From positions 5,084,001 to 5,148,000 of the forward strand of contig NC_049563.1 of assembly GCF_013368755.1 (NCBI RefSeq): a stretch of DNA of 64,000 bases, given 5' to 3'. The translations under genes and the position numbers were made by a program. Below, piece after piece: positions 21,055 to 31,906 of the stretch. The DNA comes from Talaromyces rugulosus (lineage: Eukaryota; Ascomycota; Eurotiomycetes; Eurotiales; Trichocomaceae). Every line of letters begins with the position of its first letter. The first letter of the stretch is position 1. The notes under the pieces were generated by a model. That model was not told the origin of the DNA. It saw only the letters and a program-made list of their open reading frames with translations, and did not search any database.

Positions 21055-22256
21055 ATGCAGGGCTTTAGTGAGTTATCCCCTTCAATACGCATATCGCCAT
21101 CCAAATGTGACACATTCCACTAACCATGATTCTTCCTATGCACACAGATATGGGACGTTATGTCCCTCCAGACCAAGAAGGCCTGACAACCGGCAACAAA
21201 CTGGCCGGTAAACACGCCCTCGGCGCGCGCGCACGCCACCTACAAACTAAAGGAGCCCTGGTCGTTCGCTTTGAGATGCCCTTTGCAATATGGTGCACAA
21301 CCTGCAAACCCCATGAGACCATTATCGGACAAGGGGTACGATTCAACGCCGAAAAGAAAAAAGTGGACAGTTACTATTCGACTCCCGTGTACAGCTTTCG
21401 CATGAAACATACGACGTGTGGAGGATGGATTGAGATTAGGACGGACCCGAAGAATACGGCGTATGTGGTGACAGAGGGGGCGAGGAAGAGGGATACAGGC
21501 GAGGATAAAGAAGAAGAGCCTGGGGAGTTTAAAATCGGGTTGAATGATCGGGCAAAGGAGGAAAAGGATCCGTTTGCGAAGCTGGAAGGGAAAGTCGAGG
21601 ATAAGCGACAGGCGGAGACGGCGACGATGCGGATTCAGGAATTGCAGAAACGCCAGCGTCGCGATTGGGAGGATCCATACGAGCAGTCGAGGAAGTTGCG
21701 CAAGACATTTCGCCACGAGCGGAGGCGGTTGGAGGGGGTGGGTGAAGTTAATGAGGCGCTCAAGGATAGGATGAGTCTAGGGATTGATTTGCTGGAGGAA
21801 ACTGAGGAGGACCGTCTACGAGCGAGCTTTGTTGATTTTGGGCCTGCCGTGTCGGGCAATGGTACGACTTTGGTTACGAAAAGTCGGATTCGACCAATGT
21901 TTGGCGATGAAACTGTCCTCTCTCAAAAGGCTTCTAGCACAAATAAAAGCTCACTTGACCGCCGAAAGGAAAAGGGAAAGCCTAAATCGGAAGTGCTTGC
22001 AGCTGAACGAAAGGCTCTGTTGAGCAGCGAGTTGCGTGGTAATACTCGTGCTGTAGTGGACCCATTCCTGAACGAAGGCGCAAAGGCCTGGCAGCCACCC
22101 CAACTGAAGGCACGCGGGATTCGTGATAAGGTTATTGGAGCAACAGTCGAAGCTGGTGAAAAGGACGAAAACTTGAAAAACGAACCTGTGGCACAGGATC
22201 CGGCACATCTAAGTACGCCCACAGCTTTGGTGGAATATGGATCGGAATCGGAATGA
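21055..22256 (+). CDS. saf4: CWC16/YJU2-family splicing factor, CCDC130/Saf4 type
   Basis: Nuclear spliceosome-associated protein of the CWC16 family. The first exon is only 13 nt (21055-21067, MQGF plus one base), followed by an 80-nt intron and one long exon (21148-22256), giving 373 residues. The joined N-terminus MQGFNMGRYVPPD is typical of this family in fungi. Further landmarks: KHALGARARHLQTKGALVVR, FEMPFAIWCTTC, GQGVRFNAEKKKVDSYYSTP and MKHTTCGGWIEIRTDP. The zinc site appears as Cys-x2-Cys plus His-x2-Cys. The charged C-terminal half (EELQKRQRRDWEDPYEQ-type coiled coil) and the SFVDFGP / SRIRPMFGDE segments separate it from Yju2/CCDC94. It converges with the PP2A activator gene, with stops about 130 bp apart. 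Confidence 0.88.
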
Positions 22257-22388
22257 CGAAATGCTTTGTATATTAGTTATTATGTGATACCCCATACAGT
22301 TACATTGATTATTCTATTGCTATTAAAGATGCTATACCTTTGCTGTAATTTCATGATGAGGATTGGCTTGCTAGTTGAACTTGAACCA

Positions 22389-23944
22389 TCATGAGGGTTT
22401 TGCCCACGGTGCTCTTGTCGGCTGCGATGTCGATGTGCCACTTTGCGTGTTAGACTGGGAAGGTTGAGCCCAGGGTGCTCGTGTAGGTGCCATGGGGCCT
22501 GGGGGGTTTCTTGAGGTATCTGGCAATGTCGTTCGAATGGGCATCTGAGTAGCTGAAGAGGTCGGGGCTGTTCTGGCTGTAGGATTCCGCGCTGTTGCCC
22601 ATGGGGCTGCTGTAGGTCCAGAATCTGGTCGAGGACTGCCTGCCCATGGTACCCTAGTGGCTGCGGACTGAGTCGGCAATGAGGTTTGTACGGAGGGCGG
22701 ATTTGATTGCCGTGGCCCTGCTGTCGCATGTGCTGTTGGTGCAGGGGCAACGGCACTGGGATCTCGATCCCAGCTCAGCAGAGATCCAAAGGGGAAGTGT
22801 TGCACCACGGGGAATTTGGAAAGAACCTCGGCATTATACATTTTGATCATACCCTTTTCATCACATTTCAATTAGATAAAACCTAAGACAAAGGAATAGA
22901 ACTTACCTTGTTGATTTTCCCCCACCCAGCCTGGATTCCAGATATGTCATATAGCATCGGGCTGTGTTCCCAGAATGGCCCCTTTTTGACATCGTAAATG
23001 AAGCCTATGGCGGAAAAATAGAGATTTGTTTCCCTCTCCCGTTCAATAACAGGCACTTTAACCACACTGGAGGCAGATGGGGCATCTGGCAGAGAGCCTT
23101 CAACTGGAGTGTCATCAGCCTCGGAGATGGCTGGGGAATATTGTGCTGAGCCGAATATGTATGGTAGGAAAGAGTGATCGTCAAGACCCCATACACCATG
23201 AGAGCCGGCAGGCTCCAAAGTATATGTTTTTATTAGTTTTCGAACAAGCTCTAAATACCTGCCAATCAAGAGAAGAAATGGTTAGCATGAAGACACTGAC
23301 GACGAGCAAGTGACGTACGGCTCTATCAGTCCAAGGACAATGCCCCTCTCCTCCGCACCTGGTCCGGCTTGGGGAAACCCACTAAGCTTCCAGACACAGG
23401 CTAAAAACGCCAAAAAGCTGAGTTCGTGCCCTGTACCGTAGTCTAGTCTCTGTGCACTGCCAAAACTTCCCAACAAGTATGATGTGAGCTCGGTCCTCGC
23501 TGTTGATGTAGAAGAATCCCCGGCATTGAGGATATCAGTGGAAATCGCCTCGTCTAATAGCCGTGGTGCTCGATCAGCGACAATCTCATACCACCTCCGG
23601 AAACTTATATTTCCAAACCGCCTGGGTCCCGTATCCGGTGGCGCCTCGTCAATGATACTTTCCAGCTTCGAAAGCAAGAGCTGAAGCCGACGCACTGGTT
23701 CAGAGAAATCAACTTCTTGAGACTGCAGTGGCCATGTCTGAGGCTGGCTGGTATCCGTCAGTCGAGGAAACATTGCTCTATTGAGTTGAAGCAGAAACGT
23801 CATGATATCCCGATAAGCTTTGGACGTCAAGAACGATTGGACATCTCCGCCCTCGTGTATTCTCTTGCTTGGCTCGGCGAAGACGTGGTTTGTTGTGGCG
23901 ATGCGCTCAAGCATCGGAACCGTGTGAGGACTATCCGACGCCAT
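22389..23944 (-). CDS. rrd1: serine/threonine protein phosphatase 2A activator (PTPA family, Rrd1 type)
   Basis: PTPA-family peptidyl-prolyl isomerase that activates PP2A and related phosphatases. Three exons on the minus strand, 23944-23319, 23258-22907 and 22853-22389, give 480 residues. Conserved blocks: SFRRWYEIV, the nearly invariant [46 protein letters not shown] and [20 protein letters not shown]. All splice joins restore these blocks (IEPY-LELV, KINK-GMIK). After the catalytic domain comes a tail of about 120 residues rich in Ser/Thr/Pro/Ala with four PWA motifs, three of them in an APWA context (VPWAGS, APWATA, APWAQPS, APWAKPS). The long tail fits the Rrd1 rather than the shorter Rrd2 type. 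It shares a 225-bp divergent promoter with the SANT/Myb protein gene. Confidence 0.92.
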
Positions 23945-24169
23945 GATTTGGGCTTTTCAGATTGCACAGAGAGAAAGAAGCTTCAGCGACGATGCACGAG
24001 AGCTCTTGGCGGGGGTGAGCAGTGAGCCATCTGGTGGGGCAGCCGCCAGCTGCACGCCCCGGCCGCCGCCGCTAAGCGTGACTAGCGCCTGCCGTCGTGA
24101 CCCCGTCGCGCGTTCAGCTCTGTAGCTCCGGGAGCTGTTGTCTATATCATCAATGCCTATTCCAGCGGC

Positions 24170-26107
24170 ATGGCCCCGTCTACACGTACGAGGCGCCACC
24201 GGACGGCAAAGGAGGACAGTACCTTGAAATCCGTGGCCTTCTTCAATACGTTGTCCTGGACAGGAGGCGAGGATGCCGATGAGAGGACAAAAGACCGAGA
24301 ACGGCAGCATGCCGATTCCGCTTCACCCAACAGGAACTCGTTAGACAGTCTACGGCCTGGCAATTATTTTGAGGCTCCCGAGTCACCGGTCACAGAAACT
24401 CGACAATCGTCGCGTCACAATCTGGATTCGCCTTCCAAACAACTTGCAATGGAGGAAGAGTCGATTAGCGATGACATTGTCGTCGACGGATCAGAAGGGG
24501 AGGAAGAAGAAGAAGAAGAAGAAGATGATGATGATGATGAACAAGAACAAGAACAAGAAGAAAACGACGATTTCGCACTGAAAAAGGAACCTGTCGATGA
24601 AAATGAGGATGACGGCGAAGCAGATGATGGGGAAGAGGAGAACGAGGCCGACCAAGGCAGTTCTTCTAGTAGCGACAGCTCGATTTCCGAATCGGCAGGG
24701 AATGATCACCGCGGGACGCTCGCACCAGTAGTAGCGATGCCTCCCTTAAAATACTTGGAGAAGGACCTTTTAAGCGAATCGAGTGAAGCCGATTGCACAC
24801 CTCAAGGCACGGATAATCCTGATGAGAAAGATGGTAGTAAATCTGACGACAACGAAGAAAACTTAGTCGAAGAATCTCAGAGGTCAGAGGAAAATGAGCC
24901 CCAGAGTGGCTCTGAATATAATGATTCTGAAAGTGATCAATCGGGCAGCGAACAGGAGGAAAGATTCGAGACGCCTCCCCAGCAACTGCGAAACAATCGC
25001 CCTGGTTCTGAAAATCAAAACGATACCCTAAGACGAGGTTCCCGGACTACAACTGTGGCATCACCTAAGAATCTCAAAAGAACACAAAGACTTAGCTTAA
25101 ATGAGCGAGCTTCGAAGAGCCCACGGGTAGATGTTCGAACTAGCCATTCTGCCTCTGCCGACCCCTCTAATTCGCCTGTACAAGGGTATGTTGAGTGGGA
25201 GTATGATATGGAAGCCGAAAACCAACCTCAACACGATACCACAGTGGATGCTGATGACCAATTGTTCGAGGAAGCTACCCAGGTAATGGGCCTTGAACGA
25301 AGCTGGAAGCGCCTGGTGAGCGGATGTCACGAGCTCCGAACCAGAGACTCCCATATACGGCCAATTTTCCACGGAATTGAAAGCCTTCGAGGACACATTT
25401 TTAATATGCAGGAATTGTACAAGCAGATGCAAGAAGACCGACGTACTGGAGCAATCTCCGTCGATTTAAAGGACGATCTACAAAAACACGCGGATTTCGT
25501 GCGCGACAAGTCCATTGCGATTCTCACAAAGCTAGTGAAACGGGCCAATACTGCCAAGGAGGCTGATAATTGGGATATGAAAGATGAAGCCTCGACATTG
25601 GCTGAGGTAATCGTATTGGACGTGGTTCCTGAGCTTGGTGATCTGGCGAAAGAGTGTCTGAAGGCCTACTACTCCGAATCCACTCTCGTCGAGGGAGGTT
25701 TTGTTGCTGTACTTGAGATTTTTGACATGATGCGACTACTCGACGGCAAGATTTTCTCATTGAAAAGCTGTTACCGCATCAACATTCTCGATTATGGGCG
25801 GGACATTCGAGCAGCGCTTAGCAACCTCTGGAAGAGGTTAAACCAAGGCGAGTTTTACGCTAGACAGCAGAAACGCCGACAACCGGCTCCAAAACAGCGT
25901 CCGTGGACGGAAGACGAAGAAGCTGCCGTCATCGAGGGCCTGAAACTGTACGAAGGCGAGGAGCAACGCTTCCAGTACCTGGCGGAAGACTATGCCGCCG
26001 AGCTAGGTGGTCGAAGTGAAAACGAAATTCGGAAGAAAGCCAGAGAGCTGTACGATGACTACCTCCAGGCCAAAAATGTATCGTTGACATGGCTGCTGGA
26101 GGACTAA
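24170..26107 (+). CDS. acidic nuclear protein with C-terminal SANT/Myb-like domain
   Basis: Single exon, 645 residues, not recognised as a named orthologue. Residues 1-60 are basic and polar. About 85-280 are highly acidic, including a GEEEEEEEEDDDDDEQEQEQ run and Ser-rich stretches with many casein-kinase-like sites. About 355-560 are predicted mostly helical (ERSWKRLVSGCHELRTRDSH; VEGGFVAVLEIFDMMRLLDG). After a basic linker (RQQKRRQPAPKQR), residues about 580-630 form a Myb/SANT-like helix-turn-helix (RPWTEDEEAAVIEGLKLY; GGRSENEIRKKARELYDDY). This is consistent with a chromatin or DNA-binding protein. Acidic region, helical domain and C-terminal Myb recalls the order in TRF-type telomere proteins, but the canonical telobox residues are not evident. 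Function is unassigned. Confidence 0.7.
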   Translation: MAPSTRTRRHRTAKEDSTLKSVAFFNTLSWTGGEDADERTKDRERQHADSASPNRNSLDSLRPGNYFEAPESPVTETRQSSRHNLDSPSKQLAMEEESISDDIVVDGSEGEEEEEEEEDDDDDEQEQEQEENDDFALKKEPVDENEDDGEADDGEEENEADQGSSSSSDSSISESAGNDHRGTLAPVVAMPPLKYLEKDLLSESSEADCTPQGTDNPDEKDGSKSDDNEENLVEESQRSEENEPQSGSEYNDSESDQSGSEQEERFETPPQQLRNNRPGSENQNDTLRRGSRTTTVASPKNLKRTQRLSLNERASKSPRVDVRTSHSASADPSNSPVQGYVEWEYDMEAENQPQHDTTVDADDQLFEEATQVMGLERSWKRLVSGCHELRTRDSHIRPIFHGIESLRGHIFNMQELYKQMQEDRRTGAISVDLKDDLQKHADFVRDKSIAILTKLVKRANTAKEADNWDMKDEASTLAEVIVLDVVPELGDLAKECLKAYYSESTLVEGGFVAVLEIFDMMRLLDGKIFSLKSCYRINILDYGRDIRAALSNLWKRLNQGEFYARQQKRRQPAPKQRPWTEDEEAAVIEGLKLYEGEEQRFQYLAEDYAAELGGRSENEIRKKARELYDDYLQAKNVSLTWLLED

Positions 26108-27731
26108 GTTGGCTGGACTAGGAGACTGGCGTTTGGTGTGATTTTGGCTTTATTTGATACCCTATAATAGCAGGCTTTTACAATGCTTCTACATATATAG
26201 CATGGTCGCGTTTGGCTATTTGGTTAAAATCTCAATGGCAGTGAATATTATAAATATCATAATATAGGATGATGTCAACGGTCTCATTCGGGCTAGTCAG
26301 GAACAGACTTTGGCCGGCTCCACCGTCGGCCAGGGTTAGAGAACAATAACACGCCCAAGGATAATAATAGACAAGAGGAATGATGACAACAATGGCAGCA
26401 GTTGACCAACTTGACCTATGCTGGGCCAGTTCGATCGTCACCGTCCACCGAGAGGGTGGTTATCACTGATGGGCAACGACCGCCCACAGCGATTGATCGA
26501 CACGGCGCCAGCTGGCACGATGCCGTGGCTCCAGTTCTCCATTGCCAACAAGACTGTAGGTTACTGCCCTGGTACCAATAGCACAAAGTGCACTGCCCTG
26601 AAGTGGTAGGGAGGAACATATTATTGCACGTAGTCGATAGATGGAGTAAAGAAAAGAAACAGAGCGCAGAACAATAGATCGTTATTTCCACTAGCCCTGT
26701 TCAAGACTAGCGCGTGTCTCCTGCCTTCCTTCCTCGCCGCACGGCGAAGGGAACGACCACAGCGCATTGGTTCATAGTAGCTTGATATTGCATCAAAGAA
26801 ACACCGTGCTCCTTGCGTATGCTGGCCATATCATATCATATCGTTTCATTTAATATTGCAGCAGCACTCGAAACGCCTGCAGCGCTGTTTCTTTTCTCGG
26901 TGTTGGCAAGGCAGCCGCCGATTGGACGCGACATAGAGTGGACAGCTCGCTCTCGCTGCCCCCCCTTCGCCCCCCTTTTCCTTAGCTGCGCTGGTGGTCC
27001 GGTCCGTGCGAGTATCGTCTCGACGAGAGAGAGGAAGGAAAAAGTTCGACAAAGAGCAATTCTCTCAGCCCACACCACTGACGTTCTCGACTCCAATTCC
27101 TTCGTCGCAAAAGCTCTGACCCCATTGTTGCTCCTCCCGGCATTGCTGGCCGAAGACTCGAGGCAAAAACACCCAACGACAACGCCGACAAGAAAGTTGC
27201 GCGACAATAGATACGTACGACTGTTGCTGGAAACAAGGCTACACCGCGGCGAACACGGTAAGTTGATCGAGATTTGATTTTGATTTGCTGCATACCTACC
27301 CACCCCTGCAGCGTGCACGCTCGGGCTCCAAAGAAAAGCTGCCTGAGCCAGGATGGAGACGCGCCTGGCGAGCTTCGTAGCGGCCACGAGGCACCGTTGC
27401 GTCAAGAGACTACTGTTGTACCACTCGGCAAGGAGACCGGGCTCACGCGGTCTTCCCCAAGCTCCTGCGCACCCTTGCTTGTGGTGCTGTACATTGGGCC
27501 TCGCGTTGTGCTGCCTATACGGTGACGTCCTCTCCTATATGACTCGGTGGTCTGGTTGCCCGTTATCTACATCTGCTCTGTCCAATTGCTTGCATTTAGC
27601 TATTTGACCTTCGTTTTGTGACTTGACCTACAAAGACATCAAGACTGACTTTGGGCGTGTATGTAGTTACTATTCCTCTCTTGTGAACACCCCCTCCCCC
27701 CAGTGACCTATAGCACCGACCGGCGGCAATC
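26108..27731. other. gene-free spacer and long upstream region of the coiled-coil gene
   Basis: About 1.6 kb with several open frames on both strands (up to 189 codons near 26836-27405, minus) but no resemblance to known families and no consistent splice structure. The CT-rich stretch at 26945-26990 (CTCTCGCTGCCCCCCCTTCG and similar) looks like a strong fungal core promoter. Candidate 5' leader introns follow (a GGTAAGTTGATC donor near 27258), so much of 27000-27730 is probably 5' UTR of the downstream gene. Confidence 0.4.
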
Positions 27732-30700
27732 ATGGATACTGTCGAAGAAGTAGCCCCAGCGGCCCCAGAGACCACGGAGCCTGTCTCTCCCGGACCCGTT
27801 GCCGAAGCTGTCGCAGAAGCTCCCGCGGAAACTACTACGGAAACTGTTGCGGAATCCAGTGGTGAAGCTCCAGAAGTAGAAGGCAATCCTCCCCCGGCAA
27901 CTCCTGTGGATTCAGCTCTCCTCTCGGGTGAAGAGTCCAAGTCAGAGGCCATTACTAGTCCGGAAACTGGCAAGGAAAAGGCGTCCCCATCTAAGAAGCT
28001 AGCCGGCACGACAAGCACCGTGAAGCGTGCCCCATCAAGCGCGACATCTGCGAAGCGACCTGTTGGCTCGACAGCCACGAAACCTGGCGCGCGGACAAGT
28101 ACCACCGGCGCCTTGAGTAAACCCCCGACACGACCAACCACAACGACAACAGGCACTACCCGCAGGCCGTTGAGTTCAAGCACCAGCACCACCCACCGGT
28201 CTCGGGCATCTATCAGCAGCTCGGCCGATGAGAAGTCCTCCAAAGTTGCCAGCTCCGGGGATGAGAAGAGAGGCATCTCCAGTGCCGCCAAGCGCATGTC
28301 TCTTGCTGGTACCCCCTCCAGTCGTGCCCCTACGACAAAAACCACATCCTCGACGGCCGACCGTCGCACCAGTGTGGTTGGATCTGCAGCAGATAGGAAA
28401 CCGACAACTACCGCAACCCGCACTAGCACCACCACTCGACCAACCACCACTACGACTCGGGCTCCCACCACGACTGCTACCTCTCGAACCACCACCCGGC
28501 CAACCTCGACATCTACCACCAAGCCGACAGCCACCTCCACCGATGCGAAAAAGAGACTTAGTACTGTGACGGGTGCGCGACCAGCTCCTGATGCTGCCGA
28601 CTTGGCCAAGGTCACAGAGCTGCAAGGAAAGCTGGCCGAAAGTGAGGCTACTATCGCAAGTTTGAAAGCCGAGCTAGAGACTTCTCAAGAGAAGATAGCA
28701 GCATTCACCCAGTCGGCCCAAGATGAATCATCAAAGGCTGACAGTGCAACGGAAGCAATTCACGCAGAGCATGCCGCCAAGATCGACCAGCTTTCTCTTG
28801 ATCATGCTCAAGAAGTCCAAGCCCTCCAGGAAAAACTAAATGCCGCCGAGACCCAACACAAAGAATTCGAAGCGAAATCCCTGCAGGACCTTGAAGAGGC
28901 CAAGAAGTCTGCGCTTGCCCAAAATGATTCCCAGACAGCGGCAGCATTGGAAGAGATCAAAGTCTCGCACCAGGCCGAACTAGAGCGTGTTCAGAAGGAG
29001 CTAGAGGCAGAGAAGGCAACGGCTGCGGAGACTACCGCCCAAATCAGCCGCTTGACGGAGGAACTTGAATCTCAGAAGGCCGCGTTGGAGGAGGCATCCA
29101 AGGCCTCTCAGAACAAGGAAGCCAGTACTCTCGAGAAGCACAGTTCCGTTGTCGAGCAACTCGAGACGGAGCTCAAGGGACGCACCGAGGCTGTCGAAAA
29201 TTTGGAGGGCAAGCTGAAGAAACTGACAGAGGCAAAGGACCAGGAAATTGCCGCAGAAAAGGAAGCTACCACAGAGAAGACAACTTCGCTGGAATCTAAG
29301 ATCGCCGAACTCGAAAGTCAACTAAGCAGTGCCAAATCTACACAGCAAGATTCCGACAAGGCTAGCAAGGATCTGGCCGAAAAGGACAGTGAGATTGCTG
29401 AACAAGTTGAAGTTATCAAAGCTTTGAAAGCGGAAATCGACCAGCACAAGGGTGCCTCGGATTCTCTCAAGGCCGAGATCGAAGGATTACATGCCAAATC
29501 TAGCGAGGCTGAAGATCAGAGTCGAGACCTGAGCGTTTCCCACGAACGCGCTCTCGCGGAACTAAAGGCTGAACATGATTCAAATACAGCCACTCTTCAT
29601 GCCAACCATACTCAAGCCCTTGTCGAGGCAAGCCAGACCGCAGAAACCACCAAGAAAGAGCTCCAGGACAAGCTTGATGCCGCCGAACTGTCTAATAAGC
29701 AGACTGAAGAGAAGCTCGCTGCTGCTGAATCGTCTAACAAGCACATTGAAGAAAAACTTGCTGCTACTGAACAAGCGTTAGCTGACGCAAAGCGTAACTT
29801 CGAGGAAAGTGCTGGATCAGCGACCGAAGCTGCAAAACAAGAAATCCAGTCTCTGCATGAAAAGGTCACATCTTTGGAGGACAAGCTTAATGCCGACGCT
29901 GAGAAGATCAAGACACTCGATGATGATGTGACTGCTAAGCGTGAACAGCTTGAGTTGCTGCAGCAAAAGCTACAAGATGAAGCGACTGCTGCTTCACGAT
30001 CTGCCGAAGAAATCTCTGTTGTATCCGCAAAACTTACCGAAGACCATGCGCGTGCCATTGATGGTCTCAAAGCCGACCACTCCTCTGAGATCGAGAAGTT
30101 GACCGCTGCCCATGCCGAAGCCCTTCAGTCTGCCCAATCCAAACACGATGAGCTGCTTTCTTCCCGAGGTGACCTAGAGTCGACTCACGCCGAAACAATT
30201 CAAGCTCTTCAGGCTCAATTAACCGCAGCTCAAGAGGAAACCGCCTCAAAGTCTTCCGGTCTGGCTGAGTCCCACCAAGCAGAAATTGCCGCTTTGACCA
30301 AAGAGTTTGAGGACAAGCACTCCAAGTTGAAGGAAGAATGGGAAAACTCCCAGGCGTCGAAGGCTGCAGAGGCTGACTCTGATCACAGCAAAGTCATCGA
30401 GGAACTCCTCACTGCTCACGAGGCTAAGCTGACCACTTTGCGCGGTGACCTGGAAACATCACACCAGGAGAAATTGGACACTCTGCAAAAGTCTCACGAT
30501 GAAGCCCTTGCCGAAGTTAACGACCAACTTTCCAAGGCCAATTCAGCAGCCGCAGATACCTCTGTCGTTGATGGACTGAAGCAACAAGTTGCCGACCTGG
30601 AAGCCAAGCTCGCTGCTGCCGAGGAAAACCTTGTTGCGGCAGGGCAGAAGTCTACCGCAGCCAGTGAAGAACTCGTTGGAAAACACGGCGAAGAGCTCAG

Positions 30701-31531
30701 CAAGTTGGAACAGGAGAAGAGCGTGGTGGAAGAAAAACATCGTGAAGTAGCTGCTCAACTGGAGGAAGCCCAGAAGTCATTGGCTGGGCACGGAGATACC
30801 AAGTCCCAGCTCGAGTCTGTTTCTCAGCAGCTTTCTACCATTCAAGAAGAGTTGACTGCCCTGAAATCCACACACGAACAGACTCTCAGCGATTTGGAAT
30901 CTGCCAAGACCCATAAAACTGCGATGGAGGAACAGATCACCAAGGGGGAAAAGGAACTCAATGGGCAAATCGAAAAGAACATGTCGCTCCTGACCCAACT
31001 GACGGAAGTTGATTCTGCGATTTCAAACAATCGCAAACGAGTTCGCGAACTCGAAGCGGAGTTGACATCTCTGAAGGGAGGTCAGGGCGAAAAGGAACAA
31101 TCGAGCGCCTTGATGGCAAGCAAATGGGCTATTGCCGATGATGAAGCCAACGAGAAGAGCGGCCCAGCTGCGGAAGGTGAGGAGCTTGGATCTTCCATTG
31201 AGGGAACGGTGGGGAGTCCCCGTTGATATACCTCTATTTCGTTATTTTGTTTCTAGACTAACGAGTGCAGATGGCGAGCATTCAGGAGCAGCTTAAGCAG
31301 ATTCGCTTGGCTAGCGACGATTGGTACGATGAGCATCGGAGGTAAGAATGCGTTCTTTTTCTTTTTTTTGAGACTTGTATTTGCTAACAAGTTGGCAGAA
31401 TCGTCGGTGAACTCGTCCAGGTGTCGCGCGGAGCAACCCCAGAGCCTTCCAAGACATCGGCAGACAAGTCTCCTACTGTATCAACCAGCGAGGAAGCAGA
31501 AAACTCACTAACCGAAGCGTCCGCCGAATGA
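27732..31531 (+). CDS. large coiled-coil protein with basic Ser/Thr-rich N-terminal region
   Basis: Three exons, 27732-31208, 31271-31341 and 31399-31531, give 1226 residues. The last two exons extend the frame through QIRLASDDWYDEHRRIVGEL to a Ser/Thr-rich end; both splices fit phase and the first acceptor has an ACTAAC branch site. Residues 1-80 are acidic and Pro/Ala-rich. About 80-280 are very rich in Thr, Ser, Pro, Arg and Lys (KRAPSSATSAKRPVGSTATK; TTTTTRAPTTTATSRTT). About 295-1120 are nearly continuous heptad-rich coiled coil with Ala/Glu/Lys bias and many HAEAL / ELKAEH-like repeats. No motor, membrane or enzymatic domain is visible. The layout suits a filament-forming or cytoskeletal scaffold; a basic Ser/Thr/Pro region before a coiled coil is common in microtubule-associated proteins, but that is inference. 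Confidence 0.82.
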
Positions 31532-31906
31532 TCCCGTTTACTTCGATGGGATAGTCTTAAACCGTGCCTTTTCCGTTTCACCGTCTTATCCTGAGTGTTT
31601 TTGTCCTTGACTTTATTTAATTCGTCATTGATATAAGATCTAAAGCTGCTGTACATAAACAACCTGCCTGCTGCTGTTTGGATACCCCCTTTTTTCAATT
31701 TTCTTTTCTTTTTTTCTTTTGTTGTGATGTCGGGGTTTCCCATTATTAAATTACCCATATCTATTATTGTTGTATAATCTCTCTTCTCTGACGTCGTGAT
31801 GTGTTGAGCAGTAAATAATATTTGCTTGTGTGTGATCCTTGTAAAGTTTCCATTGAAGAATCGTAGCCACCATGTATTCTCCCGCGACTGGGTGGGATCG
31901 ATCTGA
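31532..31906. other. intergenic region
   Basis: 3' flank of the coiled-coil gene with T-rich tracts (a CTTTTCTTTTTTTCTTTTG run near 31700-31720). No gene or repeat is supported. Confidence 0.4.

Noticed and set aside
26836..27405. 189-codon minus-strand open frame before the coiled-coil gene
   Set aside because: No ATG-supported family resemblance; it overlaps the CT-rich promoter and leader of the plus-strand gene, where such antisense frames arise easily.
27596..28625. 339-codon minus-strand frame rich in Val/Gly antisense to the coiled-coil protein head
   Set aside because: Arises from the Thr/Ala-rich codons of the real gene; composition is repetitive and there is no homology signal.
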